A stretch of DNA of 64,000 bases from an uncultured Flavobacteriales bacterium (GCA_913030835.1 CAJWDP010000001.1:124001-188000); one strand, 5' to 3'; counted from the first letter of the stretch, positions 43,427 to 53,321 are shown. The notes: generated by a model from the sequence alone, not told the origin. Numbers and translations: made by a program.

Positions 43427-46318
43427 TTACGGTTGCTTGACAAAAGTAATTAAATATTTCGTACCCCCATTGGAAGTCAACTCAATAGACCCTTCCAACT
43501 GTTCAATGAGTGTTTGAACCAGTTGTAAACCTAATGACTCTGCCGTTTCCACTCTGAAGTCATCAGGAATACCCACACCATTATCCTCCACCTCTATTTT
43601 TATTTCATTATTCATTTCTCTTAATGAAATCCTAAGTGTTCCTGTGGGATTGTCTGTAAAGGCATATTTTAAAGCGTTAGATATTAATTCATTCAAAATC
43701 AACCCACAAGGAATTGCCTGATCTAAAGAAACTTCTACCTGTTCTAGTTCTGTTACCAGCTCTACCTCCTTTTCATAAGCATAGGTGTGCACTAAGTTCC
43801 TTGAAAGGTTGTGGATGTACTCGTAAAACTTAATGGAAGAAAAGTTTGTCGTTTGATATAAACTTTCATGAATAAAAGACATAGACTTTATTCTGTCTTG
43901 ACTTTCCCTAATTATATTGAGTGTCTTCTTGTCGTTTATTCTTGAGGTTTGAAGGTTCAATATGCTTGATATTACCTGAAGGTTGTTTTTTACCCTATGG
44001 TGAACTTCTTTTAATAGGACGTCTTTTTCCGCAATGGACTCTTTTAGTTTCCATTCTGCCATTTTTTTATCGGTAATTTCATGCGACAAGCAAGAAACCT
44101 CTTTCGTTTCTCCATCTACAACAATAGGACTAAGAAAATTTTCAAACCAAACCACTTGTCCATCTTTTCTAATCATGGGGACTTCAAATTGAAGCGCTTC
44201 TCCATTAACCGCTTTTCTATAAAACTTTTCAAACCTATCTTGGTGTTCTTGTTTAACGTACTCGTTCGCTTGTTGGATAAAGTTTATGCCCAATTTTGAT
44301 TTTGTATTGAATTGGGCCTCCATGATTTCGAACAATCTCTTATTGAAAGATGTCAGTTTGAACCCTTTGTCTATCGTGTAAATCATCATGTTGGCTGAGC
44401 TCTCAAAAATGCTCTCCAGTTTTCTTTTTTGCATGATAATTTCCTTTTCCGCCTCTTTTATTTTAGTTATATCTCGAGAAACACCCATTGAGCCGATCTC
44501 CATTCCATCCTTATCTCTCAGTATTGAAGCAGACAGATAGCTTATAAATACCTTACCATCCTTCGTGATGTTTTCCACTTCACCACTAAACTGTCCGGAA
44601 GTTTTCAGTTGGTGCATTACATCTTTATGGGTGTTGGGTGATTTATATAGCTTATCACCCGTGATATTTATCATCTCTTTGGTTGAATAACCAAAAGCTT
44701 TAATTGCAGACGGCGAAATTGTTGTAATTTTTCCGTTCCGGTCGGCAGCCATAATCATATCCAAAGAAGAATGTACAATGCTGTCTGTAAAATTCTTGCT
44801 TTTCGCTAATTCCTCCTGCGCCTTGATTCTTTTTTTAATTTCCTCCTCTAAAGCAATATTTGCATCTTCTGCAATTTCTGCCCTTATCTTCTGTTGCTCT
44901 GATTCTTTCCTGGCTGTTAAATCGGCTATATACCCCTCTAGTGCTATTGGTTGATTGAATTCATCTCTAATTATTTCGCCTTGGTCCCAAACCCATTTCT
45001 CAGCACCCTCTTTCGTGACAATCTTATATTCAAATGAATATTCATGGAAATTTTCCAGCTCTTCCACAATTTCATTTGCAGTCAAATTTTTAAACTCCGA
45101 ATGTATTATGCTGCCGTATGATATCTTGTTATTCCCCACCAGATCTTCTTGTTTGTATCCGGTTAAATTAAGGCAGCCGGTACTAACAACTTCCATTGTC
45201 CAGTTGTCGTCCACCGCGCAGCGATACGCCATACCGGGCAAGTGGTTAAAAAGGGTCGTTAATGCTCTTTCTCGCTCTTGTATTTTTCTTTCTGACATTA
45301 CCTTTTCAGTAACATCCTTTGCTATACCAAAATTCCCACTGTACTTCCCTTTTTCATTTGTTTTTGGAAAGACGTCTTCTTGTATAAAAATATAGTCTTC
45401 GGATCCTTTAGGTTTAAATCTATAAGTGTGCGATATGGGTTTTATTTCTTCCCTTAGTTCTTTTGATTTTTTCTTGATCGATTCAACATCATCCGGATGG
45501 AATAGGTTCAACTCCTTACTTTCTTTGTATATTTTTTGGTATTCGTTTCTTGTGTAACCATACACTTTTTCAATCTGCGGGGAAATGTATTGAAACTCCT
45601 GGGTTCCGTCTTTCGCAATTTTGATGTCGTAAATAATATGATTTACATTATCCAGCACTCTCCTTAATCTATCATTAACCTCAAGAAGGTCTCGTTTTGA
45701 TTTATTCAACTCAGTGATATCCCGAATAATAAGAAGTGCCTCGTTCTTGTTGAGCGGAATAATTCTTGCTTCAAAATCAACCAACTTACCCTCACTCTCC
45801 CTGTCGTAATAAAAAAGTTGAGGCTCCATCGAATCCAATCCTCTTTCTAGATTGGCCAATATTCGTATTTCAACCTTTTTAGACAGATTTATATCCGCCA
45901 ATGACCTTTCTTTGGAATTACTTTTTTCATTATCATTTTTATCGACAGCATAGAAGTCCCTGTAAAGACCATCTCTATTAATGATAAAAAAAGAATCTGG
46001 AATGGTTTTTATGATGAGCTCCAGCCTATTCGAGTCCTCGTTTTTTTCCTCGACAACTCCTTTTACCTTATGATCGTCAAGTCTAATTAAAACATAATCC
46101 TCTCCTTCACAATTGACAACAGATTTTATTGTTCTGGGCCTTTCTTTTCGATCAGCAAACAATTGATCCATTGACTTACCTAACAGCTGCTGTTTTGATT
46201 TAACTCCCGTTTCTTTTACAAACCAATCATTGCAATCCACTAAAAGATCATCCTCCAATTTCACGATTGCAATTGGTTCTGAAATCTTTTCCAAAAATGC
46301 TTTAAGGTCAGTTAACAT
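43427..46318 (-). CDS. soluble multi-PAS histidine kinase (HisKA_2 type)
   Basis: A 963-residue cytoplasmic kinase without membrane segments. About six PAS/PAC units precede the kinase core, for example ANLERGLDSMEPQ, IEKVYGYTRNEYQKIY, LTGYKQEDLVGN, AIKAFGYSTKEMINITGD and NKRLFEIMEAQF regions. The HisKA_2 dimerisation segment LKEVHHRVKNNLQVISS has H773/H774, then HATPase motifs LNELISNALKYAF (N box), EDNGVGIP and ESLGLQLV. The start overlaps the upstream MORN gene by one base (TAATG), and LytTR follows. PAS pockets may bind haem, flavin or small ligands. Confidence 0.93.
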   Translation of the reverse strand: MLTDLKAFLEKISEPIAIVKLEDDLLVDCNDWFVKETGVKSKQQLLGKSMDQLFADRKERPRTIKSVVNCEGEDYVLIRLDDHKVKGVVEEKNEDSNRLELIIKTIPDSFFIINRDGLYRDFYAVDKNDNEKSNSKERSLADINLSKKVEIRILANLERGLDSMEPQLFYYDRESEGKLVDFEARIIPLNKNEALLIIRDITELNKSKRDLLEVNDRLRRVLDNVNHIIYDIKIAKDGTQEFQYISPQIEKVYGYTRNEYQKIYKESKELNLFHPDDVESIKKKSKELREEIKPISHTYRFKPKGSEDYIFIQEDVFPKTNEKGKYSGNFGIAKDVTEKVMSERKIQERERALTTLFNHLPGMAYRCAVDDNWTMEVVSTGCLNLTGYKQEDLVGNNKISYGSIIHSEFKNLTANEIVEELENFHEYSFEYKIVTKEGAEKWVWDQGEIIRDEFNQPIALEGYIADLTARKESEQQKIRAEIAEDANIALEEEIKKRIKAQEELAKSKNFTDSIVHSSLDMIMAADRNGKITTISPSAIKAFGYSTKEMINITGDKLYKSPNTHKDVMHQLKTSGQFSGEVENITKDGKVFISYLSASILRDKDGMEIGSMGVSRDITKIKEAEKEIIMQKRKLESIFESSANMMIYTIDKGFKLTSFNKRLFEIMEAQFNTKSKLGINFIQQANEYVKQEHQDRFEKFYRKAVNGEALQFEVPMIRKDGQVVWFENFLSPIVVDGETKEVSCLSHEITDKKMAEWKLKESIAEKDVLLKEVHHRVKNNLQVISSILNLQTSRINDKKTLNIIRESQDRIKSMSFIHESLYQTTNFSSIKFYEYIHNLSRNLVHTYAYEKEVELVTELEQVEVSLDQAIPCGLILNELISNALKYAFTDNPTGTLRISLREMNNEIKIEVEDNGVGIPDDFRVETAESLGLQLVQTLIEQLEGSIELTSNGGTKYLITFVKQP

Positions 46319-47868
46319 TAGTCTAGTGCGTCTAATCCTGGTTTGAATTTCACCCCATCCAATTTAAATTCAACACCATTTTTATACAAGATAGTTAGAA
46401 TAACCTCTCCATTCTCATTAAATTTTTTCCATTCTCCTTCTTTCATCCCGCTTTCGTATTTGCCTTCCTCCTTTAATCGTCCACTTGGATAATAATGCCG
46501 GTGTTTACCAATTGCTATCCCATTAATGTACTCTCCTTTGAATGCAAGTACTTTATTTCCCTCTTCTTCAATGTAATGAAACTCCCATATTCCTGTTTTC
46601 TCTCCATCAGCATACAACCCTGTTTCAGTATGGTCACCAACATTGTAATACCAATTACCATCTTGTATGCCGTCTATAAATTCTCCTTTTGTAATAATGT
46701 TGCCTGATGAATCCAACTCTATACTTTCACCGTCCTCTTTTCCCTTTCTGTAAAATTCTTTTCTTTTTAATTTCTCATTCTTAAAATACCAATTCCACTC
46801 TCCCTCGGGAAGACCATTTTTATACGCCCCTATTTGCTCAATTTTACTATTGGTATGAAAATACTTCCACTCACCTATTTTTACACTTTTCTTGTATTTC
46901 CCTTGCGCTTGAATTTTTCCATTCGGGTAATAATAGATCCAATCTCCTTCCAATAAGGAAGAAGAATCGGTCATTCCTTTAGCAAGGAGTGTATCATTTT
47001 GGTATATATAACTACTAATTACATCCCCTTCTTTTGAAAATTCTCTTAGCAATCCCTGTCGTTTACCCTTGCTGATTCCACCAATAAAATGCAGCTCACC
47101 TGTTGGATAATATTCTCTATGCAGTTCTACAAAAACTACTTCTTCCGCATCTTCCTGGATGATTCCGTTTTGAAATTTATCCAACTTCAACAGTCTTCCT
47201 TTTGAATCAAACTCTCTAACAATTCCCTCAACCTTTCCTCCTTTAAAACTGCCAACCCATTTTTCTTTACCATTATCGTAATATTCTTTCCATACTCCCG
47301 TTTTTTGACCATCAATATCATAGCGATTAATTTCTTCTCTGTTTTTCAGAAATCCAGAGCTGTACTCTTCGTTTGTTATAACTAAACCCTCTTCACTAAA
47401 TTCTAAAGCAATGCCATCAATTCTGCCTTGATCGTATGTAATTTCTTGTTTTAGTTTTCCGCTTTCGTAATAATGTCGCTCAATCCCATTTTTTTGGTTG
47501 TTCTTATAGTTTACTTCACTTATTACATTTCCTTGAGTATTAAATGACCTGGATAACCCATTCTTTTTATCATGCTTGTAACTTATTTCATTCTCTATTC
47601 TTCCGGAATCATCATAGAATTTCCACAAACTATCCAACTGAAAATCCAGTCTATTTCCTTCTGTTTTTTTGTTTCCATTCTGGTAATAGGTGATCCAATA
47701 ACCGTTTGGTTTACCTCCTTCTAAATTTCCTTCTGAAGATTTGATTCCATTTGAATAATAGAATGTATTGAATCCATTAGGATCGGGTTGCGATTGTGCA
47801 GTTGAATAAAACCCAAAACCAATCAATAAACAGAACCAGGAAGCTTTAATACATTCGTTTACGAACAT
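46318..47868 (-). CDS. secreted MORN-repeat protein (YwqK-like)
   Basis: A 516-residue exported protein (signal ending FYSTAQS) made of about 18 tandem MORN_2-type repeats of the form YYxNGKxKxEGxxxxGxxxGxW. Automatic annotation often calls these 'YwqK family antitoxin', but no toxin is adjacent. The repeats form an extended beta-meander that may bind the cell surface or lipid. It is first in an operon with the PAS kinase (1-base overlap) and LytTR regulator, suggesting an envelope-derived input. Confidence 0.9.
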   Translation of the reverse strand: MFVNECIKASWFCLLIGFGFYSTAQSQPDPNGFNTFYYSNGIKSSEGNLEGGKPNGYWITYYQNGNKKTEGNRLDFQLDSLWKFYDDSGRIENEISYKHDKKNGLSRSFNTQGNVISEVNYKNNQKNGIERHYYESGKLKQEITYDQGRIDGIALEFSEEGLVITNEEYSSGFLKNREEINRYDIDGQKTGVWKEYYDNGKEKWVGSFKGGKVEGIVREFDSKGRLLKLDKFQNGIIQEDAEEVVFVELHREYYPTGELHFIGGISKGKRQGLLREFSKEGDVISSYIYQNDTLLAKGMTDSSSLLEGDWIYYYPNGKIQAQGKYKKSVKIGEWKYFHTNSKIEQIGAYKNGLPEGEWNWYFKNEKLKRKEFYRKGKEDGESIELDSSGNIITKGEFIDGIQDGNWYYNVGDHTETGLYADGEKTGIWEFHYIEEEGNKVLAFKGEYINGIAIGKHRHYYPSGRLKEEGKYESGMKEGEWKKFNENGEVILTILYKNGVEFKLDGVKFKPGLDALD

Positions 47869-48328
47869 GACTTAAAATAATATATTACTTAAATTATTTA
47901 AAATATGTAATTATTAGCTGTGTGTACAACTGTAAAAATACTTTGAGAAGTACTTGGTAATATCAATTATTAAATAATAATAACAACCCATTAACAATTA
48001 ATATTGTTTCAATCCCTTTTAGTTGAAGGGGTTAAAGTAGTTTTTAACAATTTTACACGAATCACCTTTAACGGAAATCATGGGAAAAAGATAAACTAAA
48101 TTACATTCAAGAGCTGTTAATTTAGATTTCATAAATACTTAAAAAAGAAGATGGATTTTACTTGACAAAGCAATTGATTTGATTGTATAAAAAAATCAGT
48201 TAAATCTCTACGGATAATTTTAACGAGATATCAAGACGAAATAAACAACAGTTCATCTTTCTTTGTTAATAAAAGCAAATAACCCCAAATTATTTTGTTA
48301 TTTATGTATCACCTTAAAAATCGAGGAA
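47869..48328. other. AT-rich divergent intergenic region
   Basis: 460 bases between the MORN gene (minus) and rpiB (plus). No coding frame or RNA gene is supported. It contains long AT runs, a short inverted repeat cccttttagttgaaggg (48014-48030) and several TTAAC-like words, but no convincing -7 box or DnaA-box cluster (only one poor match, tacggataa near 48209). The promoters of both flanking genes should be here. Confidence 0.6.
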
Positions 48329-48760
48329 ATGAAAATAGCGATAGGATGCGATCATGCAGGTTATGATATGAAGGAAAGATTAAAGAAAAATCTTGAAGGG
48401 AAAGGGATTAACTTTCAGGACTTTGGAGCTTTTTCCTCAGATAGTGTGGATTATCCCGATTTTGCCCATGCTGTTGCTGCAGAGATATCTTCCGGAAACT
48501 TTGGTGCTGGGGTGTTGATTTGTGGGAGCGGTAATGGCATAAGTATGACAGCGAACAAATACAACGGGGTGAGGGCAGCACTGTGTTGGACACCCGAAAT
48601 AGCAGAGCTGGCCAGACTTCATAATGATGCTAATATTCTGTCTTTACCAGCTCGATTTATCACTCAAGAACAAGGAGTCGAGATACTGGAGAAGTTCATT
48701 GAAACCAGCTTTGAGGGTGGTCGGCACGAAAGAAGGGTGAATAAAATAAATTGTCCATGA
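48329..48760 (+). CDS. rpiB: ribose 5-phosphate isomerase B
   Basis: Pentose phosphate pathway isomerase (RpiB/LacA/LacB family), 143 residues from the ATG at 48329 (MKIAIGCDHAGYDMKERL), preceded by GAGG. Family motifs: VDYPDFAHAVA, GVLICGSGNGISMTANKYNGVRAALCW (active-site Cys) and LPARFI. Longer in-frame starts lack homologous sequence. Its stop overlaps the M28 peptidase ATG by 4 bp. Confidence 0.96.
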   Translation: MKIAIGCDHAGYDMKERLKKNLEGKGINFQDFGAFSSDSVDYPDFAHAVAAEISSGNFGAGVLICGSGNGISMTANKYNGVRAALCWTPEIAELARLHNDANILSLPARFITQEQGVEILEKFIETSFEGGRHERRVNKINCP

Positions 48761-50307
48761 AGCCTATAAAGTTATTTATTATATGTTTTATATTATCAGC
48801 GTGTTCAACAACCAGCAAGCTGAAAATAGAAAGCAGTGAAACAGCAATAAAGTATGCGAACAGCATATCAGCAGAAGATATAAAAAAACATTTATCCGTA
48901 TTAGCTTCTGATGAATACGAGGGTAGAGAAACGGGAATGCCCGGACAAAAAAAAGCAGCCAAATACATACAGAATTTTTACGAGGAAAACGGTATATCTG
49001 GAGGCATGCCTGACGGAACCTACCAACAATCTTTTCCATTACTGATTAATAACCCAAAGAATATAGAATTATCGATGCTGAAATATGCCGAAAGCGAACT
49101 GGAAAAACCGATGAAAATCGACCTAAAGGCATTTAAAGACTATTATTTTTTCGGTGGTTTTGGAGACACAACCATTTCCAATATGGAAGTTGTTTTTGTT
49201 GGCTATGGTATTAAAGAGAAGAGCTTTAACAGCTATACGCAAACAGTAAAAGGTAAAGCGGTAATCATGTTAGAAGGTCACCCAGAAGAATATGATTTGG
49301 ATCGGGACTGGGACAATTGGAGATTAAAACTTAAAACAGCTCAACAACAAGGAGCTGTAGCTATGTTTACCATAAAGGAGAATTTCAAAGAGAGTGTAGA
49401 ATCGATTAGATATTTCGTGGAAAACCCTAACATGCAAATACACAACAAGGGAATAAAGAAATACAATAGAATCCCCAACTTTTATTTACCTGACTCCATT
49501 GCAGAAATTATCACATCATTAAGCATGGATGAACTAGAAAACAAAAGTAAACAAGGGGAGTCTTGGTCTACGAATGTCCGAGCCAACATGAGATCTTTTT
49601 TTAAAGACACAAGCTACAAGTCAGAAAACATTTTAGGGTTTATTGAAGGAACGGATTTAAAACAAGAGGTGTTGGTTTTATCAGCCCATTATGATCATAT
49701 AGGTTATGATAATGGTGAAGTGTGTAATGGCGCTGATGATGATGGATCGGGAACAGTTGCAGTACTTGAAATAGCGCAAGCTTTCGCTGAGGCAAAAAAA
49801 GACGGGATTTCACCAAGAAGAAGCATACTATTTCTAAATGTTTCTGGAGAAGAGAAGGGGCTACTGGGATCGCAATACTACACAGATAACCCCGTATATC
49901 CACTGGAAAATACAATTGCGGATTTAAATATTGATATGATTGGCAGAACAGACACAAACCACGTCAACGATCAATACGTGTATATGATAGGCTCGGATAG
50001 GCTAAGTTCAGAATTGGATGAAATTGCAAGAGCGTGTAACAAGTTGTATGCTCAATTAGAGTTGGATTACACGTTTAATTCAGAATCTGATCCAAACAAG
50101 TTTTACTATCGCTCAGACCACTATAATTTTGCCAAAAAAAACATACCGGTGATTTTTTATTTTAGTGGGGTACATGAAGATTATCACAAACCCACCGACG
50201 ACGTCGAAAAAATAATGTTTCCAAAAACAGCCCAGATCACAAAATTGATTTTTCATACTGCTTGGGAATTAGCAAACAGGGACAAGCGACCTGAATTGAA
50301 TAAATAG
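48757..50307 (+). CDS. M28-family zinc peptidase lipoprotein
   Basis: Exported lipoprotein peptidase of 516 residues. The signal ends FILSAC. A protease-associated-like insert covers about 115-270. The M28 metal site is intact: SAHYDHIGY, NGADDDGSGTVAVLEIA, NVSGEEKGLLGSQYY (catalytic Glu pair), NIDMIGR and GVHEDYHKPTDD (last His). It acts on peptides in the periplasm or at the outer membrane. The ATG at 48757 overlaps rpiB (ATGA), preferred over a TTG 6 bp earlier. Confidence 0.94.
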   Translation: MKPIKLFIICFILSACSTTSKLKIESSETAIKYANSISAEDIKKHLSVLASDEYEGRETGMPGQKKAAKYIQNFYEENGISGGMPDGTYQQSFPLLINNPKNIELSMLKYAESELEKPMKIDLKAFKDYYFFGGFGDTTISNMEVVFVGYGIKEKSFNSYTQTVKGKAVIMLEGHPEEYDLDRDWDNWRLKLKTAQQQGAVAMFTIKENFKESVESIRYFVENPNMQIHNKGIKKYNRIPNFYLPDSIAEIITSLSMDELENKSKQGESWSTNVRANMRSFFKDTSYKSENILGFIEGTDLKQEVLVLSAHYDHIGYDNGEVCNGADDDGSGTVAVLEIAQAFAEAKKDGISPRRSILFLNVSGEEKGLLGSQYYTDNPVYPLENTIADLNIDMIGRTDTNHVNDQYVYMIGSDRLSSELDEIARACNKLYAQLELDYTFNSESDPNKFYYRSDHYNFAKKNIPVIFYFSGVHEDYHKPTDDVEKIMFPKTAQITKLIFHTAWELANRDKRPELNK

Positions 50308-50309
50308 AA

Positions 50310-51578
50310 TTATTCGTCGAGTAACTCCTCAACAAACGCCTTCACACCAACGGTGTATTCATGATAATAAGGGCCGGTACTTGGACCATAAAATCCCGTA
50401 TGAATTTTTCTAACTCTACCCACTTTATCAATAAACAAGCAAGTTGGAAACGAACTGATATTATTCAATTGATTGAATGATTCAGAAGCCTCCTTTTTGG
50501 ATGCGCCACCACCGACACCAATAGGATAATTTATGGAAAGATTACTTGAATACGATCGCAGCCTTGCAATTCTTTCTTCTAATGAATTTTGTTTCTCAAA
50601 ACCAACACCTATAATCTCTAACCCTTTTGGGTGATATTCATCATAAAGCTTAGAAAGAAACACTGACTCATCTCTGCAATTCGGACACCAGGACCCTAAA
50701 ATCTGGACAATAACAACTTTATTATTGAACCTGTCAGATGGAAATCGGATTGTATCACCTTTTTTCGACACACTAGGAAAAGCAAAAGAAAACACAGCAC
50801 TATCATTATTCAGTCGAGTGATATTGTATGGATCAGCTAATTCAAACGAATCGCTTTTCGTTGCTGACCACGAGGAGTCAATGTAACTATTACCAGAATA
50901 GAAAACACCCGACAATGTGTCCTCCCTTTTCTGTGCCTTAAACAAGAAAGCATGGGCCCCATCAAAACAAGAGAGAAACAATGAGTCCGCAATAACGTTA
51001 CCTTGAAGAAACCGATAATCCCCGGTTTCAGTTAAAAAGGTTCCTGTTACTTCATTTTCGAACTGTTCAAAAATACCAACAGCATCGTAAGGGTTCTTCT
51101 TTTGGCTAAAGCACACTTTCCAACGACCCTGAACATTGCTGGTAGCAGAACTTAGCGAATGACTAAAGCGAATGCTGGCATTTAGAGTAGGTTTGGCGAC
51201 GAAAGGAACATGCTGTTTGTTGTCTTTATACCACAAACCGGACAAGCTATCTTTTCCATAAGCAACAAACTTTAGTTTAGTGCCAAAAACCGGAAAACGG
51301 CAAACAATAGAGTCGTTTTCTTGCTTCATTATGGTTGAAATTCGTTCGGTTGAATTGGAGATTTCAAGTGTAGAATCGGAAACAGAAAAATTAAATGGAA
51401 TATACGCCCCATCTTCTAACAAAAACCGACCAACCCAATTACCACTTGTCAGGGCTTCTTCGGGTTTATGTGTCTGTTCATTACACGATAGTAAACCAAC
51501 AAACAAACACAAAACAACCAACAGATTTTTCCAGGAATTTATTATAAAATATGACTGTGAACTACCCTTGTCGACCAT
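50310..51578 (-). CDS. TlpA-like thiol-disulfide lipoprotein
   Basis: A 422-residue exported protein (lipobox ending VGLLSC; ATG at 51578 preferred over a TTG 21 bp upstream). An N-terminal beta-rich region of about 240 residues (LTSGNWVGRFLLEDGAYIPF and following) has no clear family. The C-terminal AhpC/TSA-TlpA domain (about 270-415) has ILGSWCPNCRDES with a CxxC redox pair and the late cis-Pro region NNISSFPTCLFID. Probably a periplasmic reductase. It converges with the M28 gene with a 2-bp gap. Confidence 0.92.
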   Translation of the reverse strand: MVDKGSSQSYFIINSWKNLLVVLCLFVGLLSCNEQTHKPEEALTSGNWVGRFLLEDGAYIPFNFSVSDSTLEISNSTERISTIMKQENDSIVCRFPVFGTKLKFVAYGKDSLSGLWYKDNKQHVPFVAKPTLNASIRFSHSLSSATSNVQGRWKVCFSQKKNPYDAVGIFEQFENEVTGTFLTETGDYRFLQGNVIADSLFLSCFDGAHAFLFKAQKREDTLSGVFYSGNSYIDSSWSATKSDSFELADPYNITRLNNDSAVFSFAFPSVSKKGDTIRFPSDRFNNKVVIVQILGSWCPNCRDESVFLSKLYDEYHPKGLEIIGVGFEKQNSLEERIARLRSYSSNLSINYPIGVGGGASKKEASESFNQLNNISSFPTCLFIDKVGRVRKIHTGFYGPSTGPYYHEYTVGVKAFVEELLDE

Positions 51579-51662
51579 TAATTTTCTATAGAGAAGCAAA
51601 TATAAAAGTTTAATGCAACCCTTTTTTTAAATTAGGAGTCTAACAAACAGAAGTGAATGGGA

Positions 51663-52196
51663 ATGACGGATCAGGACCTAATAAAAGAGTGTATTGATAA
51701 CAATCCGAAAGCCCAAAAAGAATTGTATGACAGGTTTGCTTCTAAAATGATGGGGGTATCCTACAGGTATGCCAGTAGCCAAGAAGAGGCAAAAGACATA
51801 CTACAGGATGCTTTCATAAAAGTGTTTGGACGGATAGGTTCGTTCAAAAAAGAAGGCTCTTTGGAAGGTTGGATTAGAAGAATTGTGGTTAACACTGCAC
51901 TTGACAGCATCAGAAAGCGGAAAAAAGACAAACAAAACGTTTCCCTAACTGAAGCTGAGCACCTTGCTTCAAACAAGGATTATATTATTGAAAACTTGAG
52001 CGCAGAAGATTTGCTACAGATGTTAAAAACGATCCCAATAGGCTACAGAACAGTGTTCAACCTTTATGCGATCGAGGGTTATTCGCACAAAGAGATAGCA
52101 GATTCATTAGGAATAACAGAGAATACATCTAAATCACAATACTCCAGAGCCAAAGCCTTTCTAAGAAACTTATTGGAACAATACGAAATAGATTAA
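51663..52196 (+). CDS. ECF-type RNA polymerase sigma factor
   Basis: A 177-residue group 4 sigma factor. Region 2 (about 5-70) has the pattern LYDRFASKMMGVSYRYASSQEEAKDILQDAFIKVF, and region 4 (about 120-170) GYRTVFNLYAIEGYSHKEIADSLGITENTSKSQYSRAKAFLR. The second ATG at 51663 gives the family-like MTDQDLIKECI; an ATG 6 bp earlier is possible. The next gene starts immediately after its stop and encodes a membrane protein that is probably its anti-sigma regulator. Confidence 0.95.
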   Translation: MTDQDLIKECIDNNPKAQKELYDRFASKMMGVSYRYASSQEEAKDILQDAFIKVFGRIGSFKKEGSLEGWIRRIVVNTALDSIRKRKKDKQNVSLTEAEHLASNKDYIIENLSAEDLLQMLKTIPIGYRTVFNLYAIEGYSHKEIADSLGITENTSKSQYSRAKAFLRNLLEQYEID

Positions 52197-53321
52197 TTGA
52201 AGGACAAAAAGGAAATAGAACAAATAGTAAAGGAGAAGTTTGAAAATTTCCAGCCAGACGTGCCGGATTCATTATGGTCTAGCATTGAAAGCAGTATCTC
52301 AACTACCCCTCCTTTATCTGCCCCAACGCTTTCTGTTGGTTCAAAAATTATTGCTGTTGCCGTAGGAGTTTCAATAATAATAGGATCGGCTTTAATAATT
52401 TACAACAACCAGGGTGAGGATGTTGCGGTTGCGGCAACAATCGGCCAGCAAACCGAATCAAAAGTACCTGAGGAAGATAAATCAACCCCACCCACCGAAA
52501 TCAACACCAAAATAATATCCGTTGAAACATCCGAGAACTGGAAGGAAATACAATCACCTAAGGAGGTCAGAATAAAGGTGATTTCACCCAAAGAAGAAAC
52601 CGAAAGGCGAAAACACAGCAGTGTTGCTGATATGCACATCAGCAAATCGTCAAGAAAGGTAATAACACTTCAAGACCTCGACAAGATGCAAAACACGGAT
52701 TCAGACGAACAAGGCGCAGATCAATTAGATAGTGTAACAGTTATAGTCGAAAACCCAGAAGAAAACGCCCCCCCATTTGCTTCAATAATAGCATCTGTTG
52801 TTGGGGGGAATGCACCATTGGAAGTTGAGTTTGACCAACAATCAGCGAATGGAACGGTCAGCTGGAACTTTGGAGACGGAAATTCATCCAGCGAAAGATC
52901 CCCAACTTATATCTATACCAACCCAGGCACCTATTACGTACAACTGTCGATCCAAACAGAAAATGGGGATTTAGCTTTTGACGAAAGAATGATCGAAGTT
53001 TTGGAACCAGACAATGTAGAAGAACTTCGTAATGACAAAAGATCCCAAATTACTTCAAAACCAAATGTATTTACACCAAATGGAGATGGAATAAACGACT
53101 ACATGTCGGTTGGAGCTGAAAACATGGAAAGCTTCCATTTTCTTCTTCTAGACATGAATACAAATAAGATCATTTTTGAAACAAGTAATCCTGCCTTTCA
53201 ATGGGATGGAACCCTATCCACAGGCGTTACAATTTCTAAGGGAACTTACATTTACATTATTCGAGCAAAAGGACATGACGGTCAAAAATTTGACGAATCC
53301 GGCGCGTTGAGCGTACAGTAA
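52197..53321 (+). CDS. membrane protein with anti-sigma-like N-terminus, PKD and CHU_C domains
   Basis: A 374-residue protein (TTG start adjacent to the sigma stop). A short cytoplasmic segment (EKFENFQPDVPDSLWSSIES, about 12-33) matches the start of Bacteroidota anti-sigma-like proteins. One transmembrane helix at about 48-68, a disordered acidic region to about 175, a PKD domain at about 195-285 (VSWNFGDGNSSSERSPTYIY), and a C-terminal gliding-motility-associated/CHU_C domain at about 295-374 (PNVFTPNGDGINDYM). Anti-sigma function is inferred from position and topology. Confidence 0.82.
   Translation: MKDKKEIEQIVKEKFENFQPDVPDSLWSSIESSISTTPPLSAPTLSVGSKIIAVAVGVSIIIGSALIIYNNQGEDVAVAATIGQQTESKVPEEDKSTPPTEINTKIISVETSENWKEIQSPKEVRIKVISPKEETERRKHSSVADMHISKSSRKVITLQDLDKMQNTDSDEQGADQLDSVTVIVENPEENAPPFASIIASVVGGNAPLEVEFDQQSANGTVSWNFGDGNSSSERSPTYIYTNPGTYYVQLSIQTENGDLAFDERMIEVLEPDNVEELRNDKRSQITSKPNVFTPNGDGINDYMSVGAENMESFHFLLLDMNTNKIIFETSNPAFQWDGTLSTGVTISKGTYIYIIRAKGHDGQKFDESGALSVQ

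Noticed and set aside
46318-47868. Toxin-antitoxin system suggested by the YwqK-like repeats
   Set aside because: The protein is exported, made of MORN repeats, and has no toxin gene beside it. The neighbour is a histidine kinase.
48006-48040. A sequence starting gtttcaatcccttttag that looks like a CRISPR repeat
   Set aside because: Only one copy, no spacers, no second repeat in the following kilobase, and no cas genes in the window.
47869-48328. Possible replication origin in an AT-rich divergent gap
   Set aside because: No cluster of DnaA boxes, no dnaA/dnaN/gidA-type neighbours; only one weak box-like word.
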